Numbered from the stretch's first letter, positions 47,811-61,734 are shown. The stretch is DNA of 64,000 nt from Vespa crabro (GCF_910589235.1 NC_060955.1:678001-742000); one strand, 5' to 3'. The notes: generated by a model from the sequence alone, not told the origin. Program-made: numbers and translations.

Positions 47811-47862
47811 ACAGGATGTCTCCAATGAAACGTACAAATTTCATTGGAAAGACATACCCTGT
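47811..47862. repeat. short fold-back element, MITE or hairpin
   Basis: The left arm ACAGGATGTCTCCAATGAAA pairs with the right arm that reads ACAGGGTATGTCTTTCCAAT... on the minus strand. The loop is about 7 nt and contains CGTACAA. The outer CAGG(G) ends and TA-rich flanks suggest a miniature inverted-repeat DNA element. A hairpin RNA precursor is a weaker alternative. Confidence 0.5.
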
Positions 47863-47863
47863 A

Positions 47864-47898
<35 letters not shown>

Positions 47899-48033
47899 TA
47901 TGGATTTTTTGTCGAAACTTATCGTTTTGAAATCGCACGAATGATTTTAATAATGAACAAATCGATTGAAAAAAAAAATATATATATATAATATATATCA
48001 ACAAAGCTCTATAATTTTTATTAAAGTAGGAAC

Positions 48034-48035
<2 letters not shown>

Positions 48036-48085
<50 letters not shown>
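48036..48085. repeat. (TA)n microsatellite
   Basis: About 25 TA dinucleotides. Confidence 0.9.
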
Positions 48086-48089
<4 letters not shown>

Positions 48090-48634
48090 CATATATATAC
48101 ATACACACACACACATATATAGATAGATATATTGCAATTTTCTTTCTAAATCAGATACAGTCTAATGTCTCCCCCATTTAAATCTCATTTCAGATTAATC
48201 CTCTTCAGTCATTGCTAATCGATTGCACCCTTAAGTTTAATGATTTGGTTTTGGTCTGCGCGCGACACAATACTTTTTAACAATCATTTATCTCTCCTTT
48301 TTGGTATAGTTGTTGTTTCTTTTTTTCTTTTTTCTTTTTTTCCCCCTTACCTCGCATGTCTCTTTTTTTTATCCATCATCCCCTTTTCTTTTTAGGTAAT
48401 TCGTATACCTCTTATTCGCGTTTTTCTCGTACGCTCTTATCGCGCGTACCACATACGCACACACAAACACGTACATACAGCAGGCACACGTATGCATTCT
48501 TCTGTTTCAAGGGCGTTCGTTTCTAGCGTTAAAAAAAAAAAAAAAAGATAAAATAAAATAAAATAAAATAAAATAAAACATAAACTATAACGAGAAGGGT
48601 ACCAATTTATTTCTTCGCAGTTTAGATCTGATTG

Positions 48635-48684
<50 letters not shown>

Positions 48685-49783
48685 TATGTATATATGTAAT
48701 CATGTGCATATAAACTGTAGAAGAAAAGGTATTCAAATCTATTGGGTTTTGGAAATATATCCCGTAGATAAAAATATGCTTTGTTCCATGAAAAATGTAT
48801 AGTATTCGTTTTTTTTTCTCTATCTCTCTCTATCTCTCTCCGTAAATTTCTTCTCACTCATTCATTCATTCATTCCTATACACACGCGAGCATCGAGAAT
48901 TTCTATGCATTTATATATCTGGATTGCATAAAAATTGACCTTCTTTTTTTTTTCGAATAATTTGTAAATGAGACTATGCATAAAGCTTAAACATATTTTC
49001 TGCATACATATGAAAAACGTAGGATGGATATTCCATGGAAGAAAAGAAAAAGAAAAAAAGAGGAAAGAAAAGAAATCTTTTGCTCGAATATCTCATATAA
49101 ATATACGTAAAAGTACCGTGAATAATATAAATTATTTTGAATTAAAATTTGAGAAAGAATATTGTATGTTATTGCGTAGTTGAGGAAAAAAAATAATTCT
49201 CTCTCTCTTTCTCCTTTTGCGATATGGAATGCAATTTGAATATACGCGTAACCGTTCATATATGCGAGATATACATTTGAATCCTTTGTGTGTATGTGTG
49301 TGTGTGTGTATGTGTGTTTGTTTCATGTCCCTGAAATTAATTATGAAACATGTTTGGTCCAGTATTATTTAAAATCTCTTGTCAATTAGCAAATAAATAA
49401 TGTTAAAAGTCGAGGCTTAACACTTCTTCTTTTTTTTTTTTACGCGTTATAGCGTACACTTATTGGTTTATGTACTATTTTAATCAGAAACGCAAAAAAG
49501 AAAGAAAGAAAGAAAAAAGTATTATAACACATTTCTTTCTTTTTAGCAATTATTAACGATACTTCCTCTCCTGTCTTTCTTAAATGTAAATACGCTAGAA
49601 AAAATGCATCCCGCGCACGATAAAAGTCGACATATTGTTTTATATGCCGTCACGTTCAAGCTATAAAAAGGAATCATTGATAACAATGCGGATAATCGCT
49701 ATATGTTACTATAAATATTTTTTGTTTGTTTGTAATTATTAATTATTAATATTATTATTTATTATATTACTTATCGATCATCA

Positions 49784-49785
<2 letters not shown>

Positions 49786-49839
<54 letters not shown>

Positions 49840-49840
49840 T
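49786..49840. repeat. (TTA)n trinucleotide repeat
   Basis: About 18 perfect TTA units; minisatellite-like marker locus. Confidence 0.9.
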
Positions 49841-51018
49841 AAATTAATAAATATAACATTCGCTCTATAGAACGTTCAGTTCGAAATACTGTTTATTCTT
49901 GAAATTTGCCATACACCTATCGGTCTCTAGCATTCAAAATTTTTCTTCTCATCTTGGTACACTTCTGCACCTGAGAACTATATTATGGTAGCACTTATAA
50001 AAGCTATCCCCGAGTTATGAAAAATAAAACAGTAATACTGTGTCGTGTTAGTTTTCTTTTAAATAATTCATATATTCTTTTTATTTTCAATGTATCTTTC
50101 AATAATAATGCTACGTAGGAATTTAAATTATAACAGATATGTGCTCAATATAAAATAACATGTTTGAAAAATGAATGATGTTATTTAACAATTCGATGCA
50201 CTTGTAATACGCGTTATGACAGAGTATAAACGTATTAAATTATTATCTTAATATCAAATCGTTAATGATAATAGGAAAGCAAAGCGAAATGTTTATTCGG
50301 AATGATATCACCGCATTGATGATGCTCTATTGATCTAATTAATTTTTCATAAAAGTATTACCTGCCATCTAATATTAAGGCCATAGATGAAATAAACTTC
50401 ATTATGTTGTTTCTATAACGCGTAATTCTCAACAACGTTCGTTTTTGGAATGATCATATTATATGCAATCTATTTATGTATATCTTATAGCTCTCAGGTA
50501 CAAAATTATTTTTCATGTATAATCTTTTTTTTTCTTTTTTTTTTTTCCTTTTTCTTTTTTTTTTCTTTTTATTAACTGTACATGTATGTATGTTGCTATG
50601 CAATAGGCATTTTTCTTTATAGAACTTGAAATGGAAGGAGCCTTCCCAAAAATTGAATTCCGTAGCACGTATTGTTTCAGAAAATTTTCAAAGTTATTAT
50701 CCAAATTCGTCAAAGTTATTATCTTTTATTTTATCACGATAAATTTTAGTTTCAAAGAAAAACATTAAGTTAATGCAGGCATTAGATTCAAGTTCAATGT
50801 AGAATATTATCTTGTAATGGTCTATATCAATGTATAGGAAAAAAAAAAAAATTGTATGCCGATGTTTAACAAAGAAGATTACCTAAATCAAGATATTCTA
50901 TTTCAATGTAGTTTCTCAGTTTTGTCTTATTTACACATTATTCTGACTGATTACAATAATTTTCTATTCAATTCTTTTTTTATTCCCCTTAAATATATAT
51001 TTTCAAACTGTACTGCAG

Positions 51019-51057
<39 letters not shown>

Positions 51058-51553
51058 GAACGGTAAAAGTACAAACGTTCTCACAGACACGGAACTTTCT
51101 TCTTATTGAAAGAGTTCTCTCGATAGAAACTCTTATAGATAAATAAACTTCTATCGTTGGAATGACACAATAAGTAATAAGTCTGCAGTATAAGACACGA
51201 AATATGTATACATATATACATGTATACACAATTTGATTCTTCCAATTAATATGTTCTTATAAAGGTTTTTATCAATATAAATTTGATATTAATCATTTGT
51301 CTTATGTAAGATAAAGAAAATGAGAATTAATGGACGACTTTTAGCATATTAAATGAAGAGGAGAAGTGCATCAAGCCGTATATAACGTTTTTCTCTATGA
51401 TCATTGAACTATACTAGAATAATTTTCACTTGGCCACACGTAATACAAATGACGATAATGAGTGTGTGGTTGTAATTCTGGAAATTGCAATGTATAAGAC
51501 GACGGGACGTATTCGTCATGATGATTTGATACTACATTTGTATCAGACTGTGG

Positions 51554-51625
51554 CTATACTATAGTACCCCCGCCTTCTGCTGGACTGACAACGTGTAGGG
51601 CATTACCAACCTGTCCAATGCCTGG
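51554..51625 (-). CDS. WDR20: probable alternative last exon of WDR20
   Basis: After TTTATTCCAG, the minus strand reads CCA GGC ATT GGA and encodes PGIGQVGNALHVVSPAEGGG then TIV-stop. It joins in frame to WDR20 exon 3 either from ATG|GTAGGT after ARPGHM (phase 0, acceptor at 51626-51627) or from CCAG|GTCACA after ARP (phase 1, acceptor 4 nt further in). Vertebrate WDR20 also has a second C-terminus, ending SGTVV as I recall, which resembles GGTIV here. A further open 34-nt segment at 51943-51976 (IMDETSLSYRM, then GTACGT) would splice onto it but needs phase 2 entry that exon 3 does not offer. Confidence 0.5.
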   Translation of the reverse strand, partial: PGIGQVGNALHVVSPAEGGGTIV

Positions 51626-51696
51626 CTGGAATAAAGCAAAGCATAGATTATTTAAAAACTTATCGTTACATTTTAAAATTGCTTCGATAAATGAAG

Positions 51697-51727
<31 letters not shown>

Positions 51728-53892
51728 CTATTCTAATAAATGAATTGGTGCAACAAAAGTAATGTAGCATCGAATATAAGAAGGTTTTCAAAGCTCAACT
51801 TTTTAAATAAATAAGATGCCTCTCGTATAGGCACACATTGAAATAAACTCTAAGCTTATACTATGCTCTATTTATCATTATATTATGCTCTATGATCTAA
51901 TTAAGCGATAAACGAATGAAAGAAATGATAAGTCATACGTACCATGCGATAACTCAGGGAAGTCTCATCCATGATTCTGTTGCATCAGCCAAAGCATTGG
52001 TACAGAACATTAATCTTTCCGATCAAAGTAAAAAATTAATGCCCCACCGGCTTTAAGAAACAAGCGCAAGCATCTTCCGATTAAATTATAAGACTGTCAC
52101 TATAAAAAAAGCAACGCACTCTATATGAAATTTATTTTCAAAAACTGTGACTGGTTAAATATTTGTAAAAAGATGAGTGAGCACAGGGTACTTTCAAGAA
52201 ACAAATGCTGTGTGCAAAGTATCAGGAAACTTATAATTTGCTAAATAATTGAAAATTCATAAATTCAAAACATTCCTATGGCAAATAATGTGGATCATGC
52301 GAAATATAAGAATGCAAAGATAAAAGGAGAATCTTAAGCGAATGCTTTTACGTTTTTATTCTTTGTTTTGTTTTTTGTTTCCTCGCGAAACAAAAGTTTC
52401 CTGTATGACTTTTGCATTGCACTTGGTAACAAAACTCAAGCAGGAAGCAAGCAGCAATTTTTCATTCAACTTTTTTGCTTTATTGTACAACAAGAAGGCA
52501 ATTCATTGTTTTCAACAAAGGATTAAATGTCACATTATCATAGTTTGGGACAATAGTTCAGCTAAATAATTCGTTGGTTCTCTATGATTGGCTAAGCTAA
52601 GCTAATAACAAACATTTTATAGAAGAAAAAGAAGGATTTAAGGGGCCTGCCCTGTTACTAGACCTCATAGAGCGCAAATAGCGTTATGCATCTCGACGAT
52701 GCAAATTAAACATAAATATATTTCATATTTATAATTCATCTAATGCAATTTTGCTTCGATATTCATTTTGAATATATTTTGACCAGACGATCATTAGGCA
52801 CAGATATATAAATGGAGGTCCATACTATGAATGAACAGACCTTGATGATATGCAAAATCTATTTTGTTAAATTATGTTACCATTATGTAACGTTCAACTT
52901 TGTATGAATATAGAAAGAAGTAGTTACCGTTAGTATGAAATTTAAATTACACAATTTTCATTGTTTCCTTATAGTAAATATATTACTGCATGAATAAATC
53001 TGGGCATAGCTACTAAACGTGATTGCTAACATTCTCATTCTCATTCTCATTATCATTATCATTTTCATACTCTCATTACTAATTTAATTACGATTACACG
53101 ATTATTGCAAGCAATTAAAAGTATCAGATATCGTTTTAAAGCTTTGAAAGCAAAAAAAATTTAAATATAACTTTTCACATTATAAAACCAACAACACAAA
53201 AAAAATATATATATAATATCAAAGAACTCTATTCTTTTTGACAATGCTTCTTCTTCTTCTTCTTCTTCTTCTTCCTCCTTCAAAATTTCCAACATAATAT
53301 TTATCGACATAAAAATTTGTTCACTCATAGTAATATTCGCCTCTATGTTTCTGTAATTCATATATACGTAAGTATAATACAGACTTAGAGAAAATATTAG
53401 CTTTTTTTTTTTTGTTTTTCTTTTTTTCTTTTTCTTTTTTGTTTTTTGTTTTTTTTTTGTTTTTCGTTTTTTTTTTCTTTCTTTTTTTTAATGCTTCCTC
53501 TAATGGCACCTTCTAACACTTATTAACTACAGTGAACGAGGTGCGGTAAATAATTGGCCTAAACACGCAATCCCATCTATTTACGCGTATGTCATTATAC
53601 AAAGAACACGGAAACGTGAAAATGTCGACCTATGACCTTCAACTATAACATTACTCTCTTGGAATCAATTCTATATTTACATCGAATTTTATAGATCTCT
53701 CTCCTGCTTTAACAATCCTCTCAGTGAGACTGGTGGATAAGACGAAATAAAGTATTAAGGATCTTTAATGGCTCTTTCAAGGTAAAGAACCTAAAATTAT
53801 TATTTCTATTTACATAGAAATTGACATATCGATAATTAATTAAATTCTACTTTATGGAGTTATCTCAACGATGATTGGGAACAAGTTACACA
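51626..53892. other. intron or 3' UTR of WDR20, AT-rich
   Basis: Nothing else recognised. (TA)n at 51698-51724; CTT repeats at 53248-53270; poly(T) with G interruptions at 53403-53490. It would be intron for the long form and 3' UTR for the short form of WDR20. Confidence 0.45.
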
Positions 53893-56646
53893 TCAGAGAT
53901 CGTTAGATCGCAAGGAATTGATATTGGTGTAAGGGATACTATGATGGTGTGGCCTGTGCAGAGTGTTGTTTATGGTAAGAGGACCTACCATGTGACCTGG
54001 TCTTGCCCATGTATATACGTATCCATCTTGACACGCAGTTACGAAGCAATCTTTCCTAAACACTAATTCAGTCAATCTCTCGTGCGCCAGCTTTTTGCAC
54101 ACCAATGGCTGAAGGACTGGGCACTCGTCGAACCTCGGACAATAGGCAGTTCCTATTAATCTCATTGGATCGTCCATCACCGAACTGACCTTCTTATTTG
54201 CACCTACTAAACTTGCACCGACGACACTGTTCATATTACTACTCGCATTCGAGTTGGTGCTCGTTTTTTCGCCACTATTGTTTTGCACGATCGTGCTATT
54301 AGATGCACCACTACCTCTCATGGTGAGGCTAAAGTTCCTCTTGTGATTATCACCCTTACGTTCACCAAAACCAAGACCTGCTAGCCTCTGTGTCAACGAA
54401 TTTACAGTAGACACTGCTGCGTTGGTACTCGCGCTATTGTTACTACTTTCATTATTACCACTCACGTTTTCCTTATAATTTATATTATTTGTATTATTGA
54501 GTTTAGAATTGTTCAAATGATGATTAGCCATTGAACCGTTACCGCTATTGTGTGTCCCCGACGAAGAGAAGGTAGTAGAACCTGCGGCGGAAGGTCTCTG
54601 CTTAGGACATACCGGCTGCCTTAATATATCTTCCGTGATGTCCCACAAACACAATTGGGTATCTTGCGATACGCTACCAAGCCTGTAACACGTACCACCT
54701 GGCACTCTCAGTTCTGACCCACTAGAGTTCCTATTAGAATGAACTCCTTGCGAAGTTGTCGACAAACGATTTGACTTTTCATGAAAATGATTATGGTTAT
54801 TATGAGGCATCGTTTCATCATCCGATCCGCTAAAGTCGGGGTCCTGATCACCATACGACGTGGTATATGGATCAAACGCAACAACGCTCACCCAACTATG
54901 ATGACCTTGCCCGCGGGCTACCACCCGTTTTTCATGAAAGCTCCAGATCGTTACAAGATCGTCTTCTCCTCCAACGACAACGTACCTCCCATCCGGCGAC
55001 CAACATACGCACAAAAATCCACCAAAGTAACTTCTTGCTGATCCTAAAAGTTCCATTTTATTATATTGGAATACTCGAAGAAATCCATCTTGGGAAACAA
55101 CTGCCAAATTTGAGCCGCAAGGGCTGAAGGCAAATTCATTTATGCAACATCCCTCTGCACCTATCACCCATCTGTACAGAGGGTTCCTGGTAGATTTTGC
55201 CTTACACACGTATACGGCATAACCATCGCCAGACATAAACGATTGATAGTGAGGTGCTGTCGTTCCGCAAATAAGTTCCTCATTGTACAGATATAGCTGA
55301 CCCGAACTATGAGAGACCAAGAATAGATTATTTGAACCAGGAACCCATTTTATGCAAGTTACCTTACTTTTGTCTATAAGTCTCTGCAACAGAAAGTATT
55401 ACATATTTTATAACGATTATTCGTATAAATTATACATATAAAATTGTATCTTTCATCAGTTTTCACTTATCTCTCAAGATTCATTTATATGACCATATAA
55501 TTTGTTTATAAGAAAAATAAGATAATATCAGCGAAAGAAATGCAAGCAAAGTATAAAGTGTAGTTATTATAACGGGACAACGTAACATTACATAATAATA
55601 CCTATCAAGCTTAATTATTTAATTGGATTTTAATCTCATCAATATAGACCAACTCTAATCATTTCATGAAATTATTTTAGCTATGATCGTGCATACCACA
55701 TCGAAGATGACTTTCTAAACCATTCAATTATTATTAATTCTCTCATTTATCATAGGGATATCTTTTAAAAGTTAATGCCAAAGGAATTTACAATGGAAAT
55801 CTTTAGATTCAAAGGTAATCAAAACATTTGTCATTGCTGATTTATCCAAATTTTCTTATAACAATGTTATTAATATCTACGATTTAATCATAATGAGGAA
55901 ATATTTCAAATTGAGATAAAAACGATACATACATCTTCGTTATACAATTTACTGAATTCTTGTTTTATAGGGTCTATCAATTGTATTTGTCCTGTAGAAA
56001 ATCCTACTAATAATGGTGCACTATCTGCCGTCGCTGTAGTTTGATTAAAATTGTGGCAAGTCGGATTAGTTCCTTTATACGTTTTCTTTTCCACGGGATT
56101 GTTCAAATCCACAGCCTGAAACATTGAACTTTGCATCAATTTACTTTGAGCTTATCAGGAGACAATATCAAACAACAGAATATAAAAACATTTCTTTTAT
56201 AAACGATTAATTCGATGGGACAATATCAGAAGGGATAGAGATGAGTTTGAGATTCATAGAATGTATAGTCAAACTCTATACTTCAAACATGAGAAACAAT
56301 GTTAATTGCAAATGAAAAATCTACTTAGGCATATTATATTTGTCTTGGTTAGGTGTTCCATTGAGCTGGGAAAAAAAAAAGAAAAGAAAAGAGAAAATGC
56401 AAAGTTGTGAACGGTGGATAAGTGACCATAAAAAAGAAGGCGATATTAAAGATTAAACGTTGAAACGTTTTTAAGGCACGAAGTCGACTAAATCGTTTTG
56501 TTCGGTTATTACTCGTATAATAAATCGACGTATCATCGAAGGAGGAAGTGAACGAGGAGGAGGAGAAGGAGGAGGAGAAAAAGGAAGAGGAGGAGAAAAT
56601 GTGAAAACACGTAAGAAGATTAAAACGTAGGAATAATAATAATAAG

Positions 56647-56707
<61 letters not shown>

Positions 56708-57229
56708 GAAAGGAAAAAGAGAGAAGAAACAAAAAAGAATGAAGAACGAAATAACCTAGAAGATGAAGGTACGAGTGTGTCGGCGAGATTACTCTGAGAC
56801 TCTCGTACCAAATAGACATTTTCGAGGTTAGGTCGGAACGATCTCTTGTCTGCGTTTGATCCTCAATTGAGAAAAGTTATCGTGGATATTGAAGGAGGAC
56901 AATAAACAGGACAATAAAATCAATGTTGCAATGAGGGAGGGGGGAGGGGAACGGCTTACCTTTTTGACACCACGATAAACGTAGACATAGAGCTCCTTTC
57001 CGAAATTAAAACACATTCGGTCGTCGTGTTCTTGCGTACCCGAGGGATTCGAAGAGTCTGGCAATGTGACGAAGGATACCCTGACGGACGCACTCCCTTG
57101 GCTGTTGGTATAGCCGACCCTGTTCGGCCTCGAGTATTCCGACAAGGTCATCAGCTTGTACGTTCCTTCCCGCGTGGCGAATTGTGTTTTCAAGACCTCC
57201 TTCCCTCCTCCGTCCAGCTGCACAGCCAT
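53893..57229 (-). CDS. WDR20: WD repeat-containing protein 20
   Basis: WD40 activator of USP12/USP46-UAF1 deubiquitinases. Three exons: 57229-56960, 56115-55933, 55383-53893, all phase 0; 647 residues. Start MAVQLDGGGKEVLKTQFATR matches the family opening. Conserved blocks include EYSRPNRV, NPTCHNFNQTTATADSAPLL, DKSKVTCIKWVPGSNNLFLV, STRNPLYRWVIGAEG, SYFGGFLCVCWSPDGRYVVV, GGEDDLVTIWSF, HSWVSVVAFDPYTTS and SVSQDTQLCLWDITEDIL. An Asn/Ser-rich insert of about 130 residues precedes the last blade (PLVCKKLAHERLTELVFRKD, VTACQDGYVYTWARPG). An in-frame GTG lies 13 codons upstream but the ATG is the natural start. The short form ends SLRSNDL. The opposite-strand open frames across exon 1 and exon 3 are shadows. 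Confidence 0.96.
56637..56706. repeat. (AAT)n trinucleotide repeat in a WDR20 intron
   Basis: Around 20 AAT/TAA units, interrupted early; gives spurious poly-Leu and poly-Ile frames on the other strand. Confidence 0.9.
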
Positions 57230-57514
57230 CTTACCACCAACGGTACGACGGAGGAGCTCATCAGACACAGGGAAGAAGCGTTCCTCGGTTTTTCTTCCTT
57301 TGGTCCCACGCGACGTCCAGCGACGTCCGTCGCGACGGTCTCCCTCCTCTCCTTCCTTCTATACTTGCTTATCCACTCCCCCTTTGCACCTCCTCGCTCC
57401 TTCTTCTTATACACTTTACTCCTTATTCCTGATGCATATAGCACACCTCCTGTACTTGGGGTGTCAGCCCCGTCGACACTGTAGACACGTTTTTCGAACC
57501 TCCTTTATCACGCA

Positions 57515-57519
<5 letters not shown>

Positions 57520-57564
<45 letters not shown>

Positions 57565-57680
57565 ATCTATCTATCTATCTCTATCTTTCTCTTTTTCTTT
57601 CTCTCTCTCTCTCTCTTTCTCTCTATCTCTATCTATCTCTATCTATCTCTATCTCTATCTCTCTTTCTCTTTCTCTTTCC
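57520..57680. repeat. (CT)n / (CTAT)n microsatellite tract
   Basis: Pure CT for about 40 nt, then mixed CTAT and CTTT units. Confidence 0.9.
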
Positions 57681-58443
57681 TTCCTCCCTTCTTTCTTTTT
57701 TGAAAATCCGTCTCTTGAATACACGACTCGCCGGTTGGAAGCCTGCTTCTATGTACATATATGAACACTGCACTAAGGGCGCTCCAGCTACGACTTCTCT
57801 ACGACGGCGACGACGGCGACGACGACGACGACGACACCATACATAACTGCCTCTCTGCGTTTACGAGCCACAGCTCGCACTTCAACCCCGTATCAAAGTG
57901 ACCAAGTGCCACCGAACTAACCTCCCCGATTATGTATTTATCTTTATCGTATATTTTTTTAATTTTCTCCGATATGAATGATGAAAGATCGTTCATCGAG
58001 AAAAGATATCTTTCAACGAATATTACAGTTAAAGAAACAAGAGAGAGAAAAAGAGAGAGAGAGAGAGAGAGAGTGAGAGAGAAAGAGAGAGAAGAGAAAA
58101 GAAGAAAAAAAGAAACAATTGTTACAGTTTTCTTTTTGAATACTTTGATAGATAAACTATATTGCGTAGCGGCGCTACCTCCGAGAATCTAGCCGCTACC
58201 CGCTCGTCTACTATTCACAATATTTCGTTTCTCGTGTCAATGCTTTCATTCATAAAATCAGCATTCATTCTTTTTCGCGCTACGATTACTTATACGTATT
58301 GAATTTCACGAGGAATTATCAATTTCGAGAGATCACATAGTCCAATTCCTTCGTCGATCGTATACGTCTTACTTTCTAGTTTTTCTTAGTTTGACGAATG
58401 TTTATTATTTCCCTTCAAAATTATTTTTCGAGCGATACATCAT

Positions 58444-58504
<61 letters not shown>

Positions 58505-58934
58505 TGTATCTATGACATATGTAGATAGATTCGCATGGTTTAATCTGAAATTCTTCCTTTTTAATTGTTTCAATTTTTCATTATAGAATTATACGATGTT
58601 TGCAATTTTATTATTATTGAATAAAAATTTTTGAATATATATGTGTTTAGTGTGTACGTACGTATATTATATACATGTATATTATGAAAAAGAGAAGAAA
58701 GAAAGAAAGAGAGAGAGAACAATACTGCACATTTTTTTTCTCTTCCTTTCAATGATAATCACACCAATAAATTAAGACAATTTTCCTTATACATTTTATC
58801 TTTATCTTAGATTAATCTATAATCGTACATTACGAAAGCGATTCCATTGCATCAGCAACAGCATCGTCATCTTCTTTGGCAGCTGTTGAACATTAAAAGA
58901 AGATAGATAGATAGAAAGAGAGAGAGAGAGCGAG

Positions 58935-58967
<33 letters not shown>

Positions 58968-59876
58968 AACTACAGATGATAGTCGGTTTAGGAGCGGATC
59001 TTTTCGTGTAGTTACCATCTATTATCGTTTCGATGACTTTCACTGATTCTGAATCATTCGCAACCCGATTTATACGTTACTGGTGGCGCCTTGGTAATAT
59101 TAAATGCGCGCGCAACACCATCGTCCGTTTGTCAGTCTCGAGAATTGAAAGCTTTTCAGCCCTATCCAGGAAGCGGATATTTTGTAAACAAACGACACCG
59201 AAGGATTAATTAATTTCACCGTTCTTTCCTGTTGCCGCTTCCTCCCCTCTCCACCGACTGCACCCCCACCCAACCTATCTCCTTCCTCGCCGTAACCTCT
59301 AACCCCGTCTCATGACATTCATTAACATTCTAACTTATCTTTCTTTCCTCTTTACATTCGCTGTTTACCTATTAATTATTACCAACCTGTTTTTTCACGT
59401 GTACTTTGAAATATACGAACTTTTTTTCTTTTTTCTTTTTTTTCTTTTACCTTTCTTCTTCATTTCCTCTTCCTCGTACTACGCGTCGTCATTTTATATC
59501 TTTATTGTTCTCTCTTCCCCACTGCCGCTCCTCCTTAACTTAAAGAGGCAAAAAAACGAAAAAGAAGAAATTATAAAATATATCGTTTTTTTTTCCTTTC
59601 TTTATATTGTTTTTATTGCATTTTTTTTCTTTCTTTCTTTTTTTTTTTTTTTAACTATTCGACGACGGTCGTGGAAATATTTTTTTCTTTTTTATTTATT
59701 TATTTATTTATTTTTTTTTTTTTTAAGTAATACTGATCATTAAATCGATTAGTTTATTTCTTATTGAGTGATTCACGATCATTGAAGAAATACGCTAGAT
59801 AAGAGCGACAGAAGGTGGTGAAAAGAAATAGAGGAAAAAACGTTCGACTGCGATAATTTATCTCTCTTGTATAATA

Positions 59877-59878
<2 letters not shown>

Positions 59879-59928
<50 letters not shown>
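59879..59928. repeat. (CT)n microsatellite
   Basis: About 25 CT units. Confidence 0.9.
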
Positions 59929-59930
<2 letters not shown>

Positions 59931-60364
59931 GATCACGCGGTTAAATTAGAATTATGCGCCGAGAGAAGGCTGCCTTTAAATGCAACTTCCGCTTTCTAAA
60001 TGATGATCAACTTCCGTGACGGTAGTTACTCTTATTATCGATAAAAAGTCAAATGGCGACTGCATAGGAGATCGAGTCTGCTTAGATGATCATTTTAATA
60101 TGTTAGGGGAGATCAATAATATTTTGATCTAAAGTTCCTGATGATCGTGAATGATCTATTATCGTGAATTATACTTCGTTGATCCCAATAAATTAAAACC
60201 ACCCTCCCCTCTTCTCTCGCTCTTGTGAAAAAAATATCGAGGAACAAAAGAAAAAGAAGAAGCAAAAAAAAAAAAACGTTATTTAATTTTAATGAAAGTT
60301 AACGACAGCTAACTTCTAATGATACTACTGCTACTACACAATAGCAACAACAATAAAAATAACG

Positions 60365-60399
60365 ATAGCAATAATAACAATTATTGTTATTATTGCTAT
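60365..60399. repeat. 35-bp near-perfect palindrome
   Basis: Arms ATAGCAATAATAACAAT pair with their inverse around a single central base. Confidence 0.8.
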
Positions 60400-61718
60400 T
60401 ATAACAACGACAATAAGAAGAAAAACGGTAATTAAATTGATGATATAATTAATAGTATATTAATCGAAATGTTTTCGATAAAATGAATCGTTTCTAAGCT
60501 CTAAACGATACGATTAGAATCACGAAAATAGTAATGCTCGGTATGACACAAGCAGGCGTACGATATTATATACGTGTGTATATATACACAAGAACACATA
60601 AACGCACACGCACACGCACACGCACATGAACGCACATAAATACACACACACACATACCACATATGCATGTGTACAAATGATCATGGTCACGATGCCATGA
60701 GCTATAAGAAAGAGAATAGATTAGAATGAATGTGTCTTTGTAAAAGAACGTATTAGCCAAAGCAAAAACCGAAGTGTCTTCTTATCGTGAAGGTATCGCG
60801 TTCGCTGGCTACCAACTTTGTGTGCTTTTAAAACGTAGATAACATTTTTTTCTTTTCCTCTTTTTTTCTTTCTTCCTTTTTTTCTGTTTTTTTTTTCTTT
60901 TTTCTTTCTTTTTTTTTTTTTTTCTTTTCTTCTTTTTCTTTTAATACATCGTACTTTTTCGAAAACTTGTTGACAATTTCTTAATTAATCTTAATTAATA
61001 TTATGTCTTATGTTTTCTTATCGATCAATCATACGATTATTAATCGTACGAACTCTGCGTCATTTTCTTCCACCTTTGGCGCGCCGCGTTAATCTATAAA
61101 TCAAAATATAAAATTTTCTTTTTCTTTTTCTTTTTATTTATCCTACGTCAAAGGTTTCGAATGATTCTCGATCACCATTCGAAAATTGAAATCTAATGTA
61201 AATATATTAACAAATTGATAAGAGCTCTACCCTATTTCTAAATAGAACGATCGAGATTATATCTATGTAAAATTTCCATTAGATAGTAAAAGTATATTTA
61301 CTACGACGGAATAACCAAACGTTGTAAGTATCTGCGTTTTATTGCAATCGAGGTTAACGTGCATTAGAGAGGAGAAATACATTTTATAATCGTTCCGCTT
61401 TATGTGATATGAAATCTGACTAGGATAAAAGAACGTCATCTTTTAGAACTAAATCGAACCATTTTGTTATTTCTAGCGAGGACACGAACCCTTTTTCATC
61501 GGTTTCTTTTTTATATTCCTCCCCCCCCCCCCGGCCCCCAGCCGACGTTTTTGTCTATTCTCCTATCTTTTTCTTAATCATTATAAATCAAATTCTAATT
61601 TAATTGTAAAACAATTTCAATGTTTAATCATATCGATGAATTTCTATCGATTATATTGAATATTCTCGAAGTCGAAATTATTAAAAAGTATATTTCGTTA
61701 TTGATAATATTTGGAACG

Positions 61719-61734
<16 letters not shown>

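Larger units (their letters stand above)
46416..51553. other. gene-poor microsatellite-rich stretch
   Basis: Nothing coding recognised over 5.1 kb. Includes poly(T) near 46688, (TA)n near 47291, 47460, 47868, 48036-48085, 48645-48690 and 51018, (CA)n near 47648, AAAAT repeats at 48545-48575, a (TTA)n at 49786-49840, CT/GT tracts near 48815, 49200 and 49288, and poly(T/C) near 50525-50570. A fold-back element is listed separately at 47811. Confidence 0.55.

Noticed and set aside
53893..55127. plus-strand frames at 53875, 54781 and 54867
   Set aside because: Shadows of WDR20 exon 3.
56349..56819. 156-codon poly-Leu/Ser minus-strand frame
   Set aside because: Translation of an (AAT)n and GGA-rich repeat inside a WDR20 intron.
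57026..57764. 152- and 202-codon plus-strand frames
   Set aside because: Antisense to WDR20 exon 1, then CT microsatellite; exon 1 on the minus strand matches the family.
59312..59743. 143-codon Phe/Leu/Ser-rich plus-strand frame
   Set aside because: T-rich low complexity; membrane-like look comes from TTT/CTT codons.
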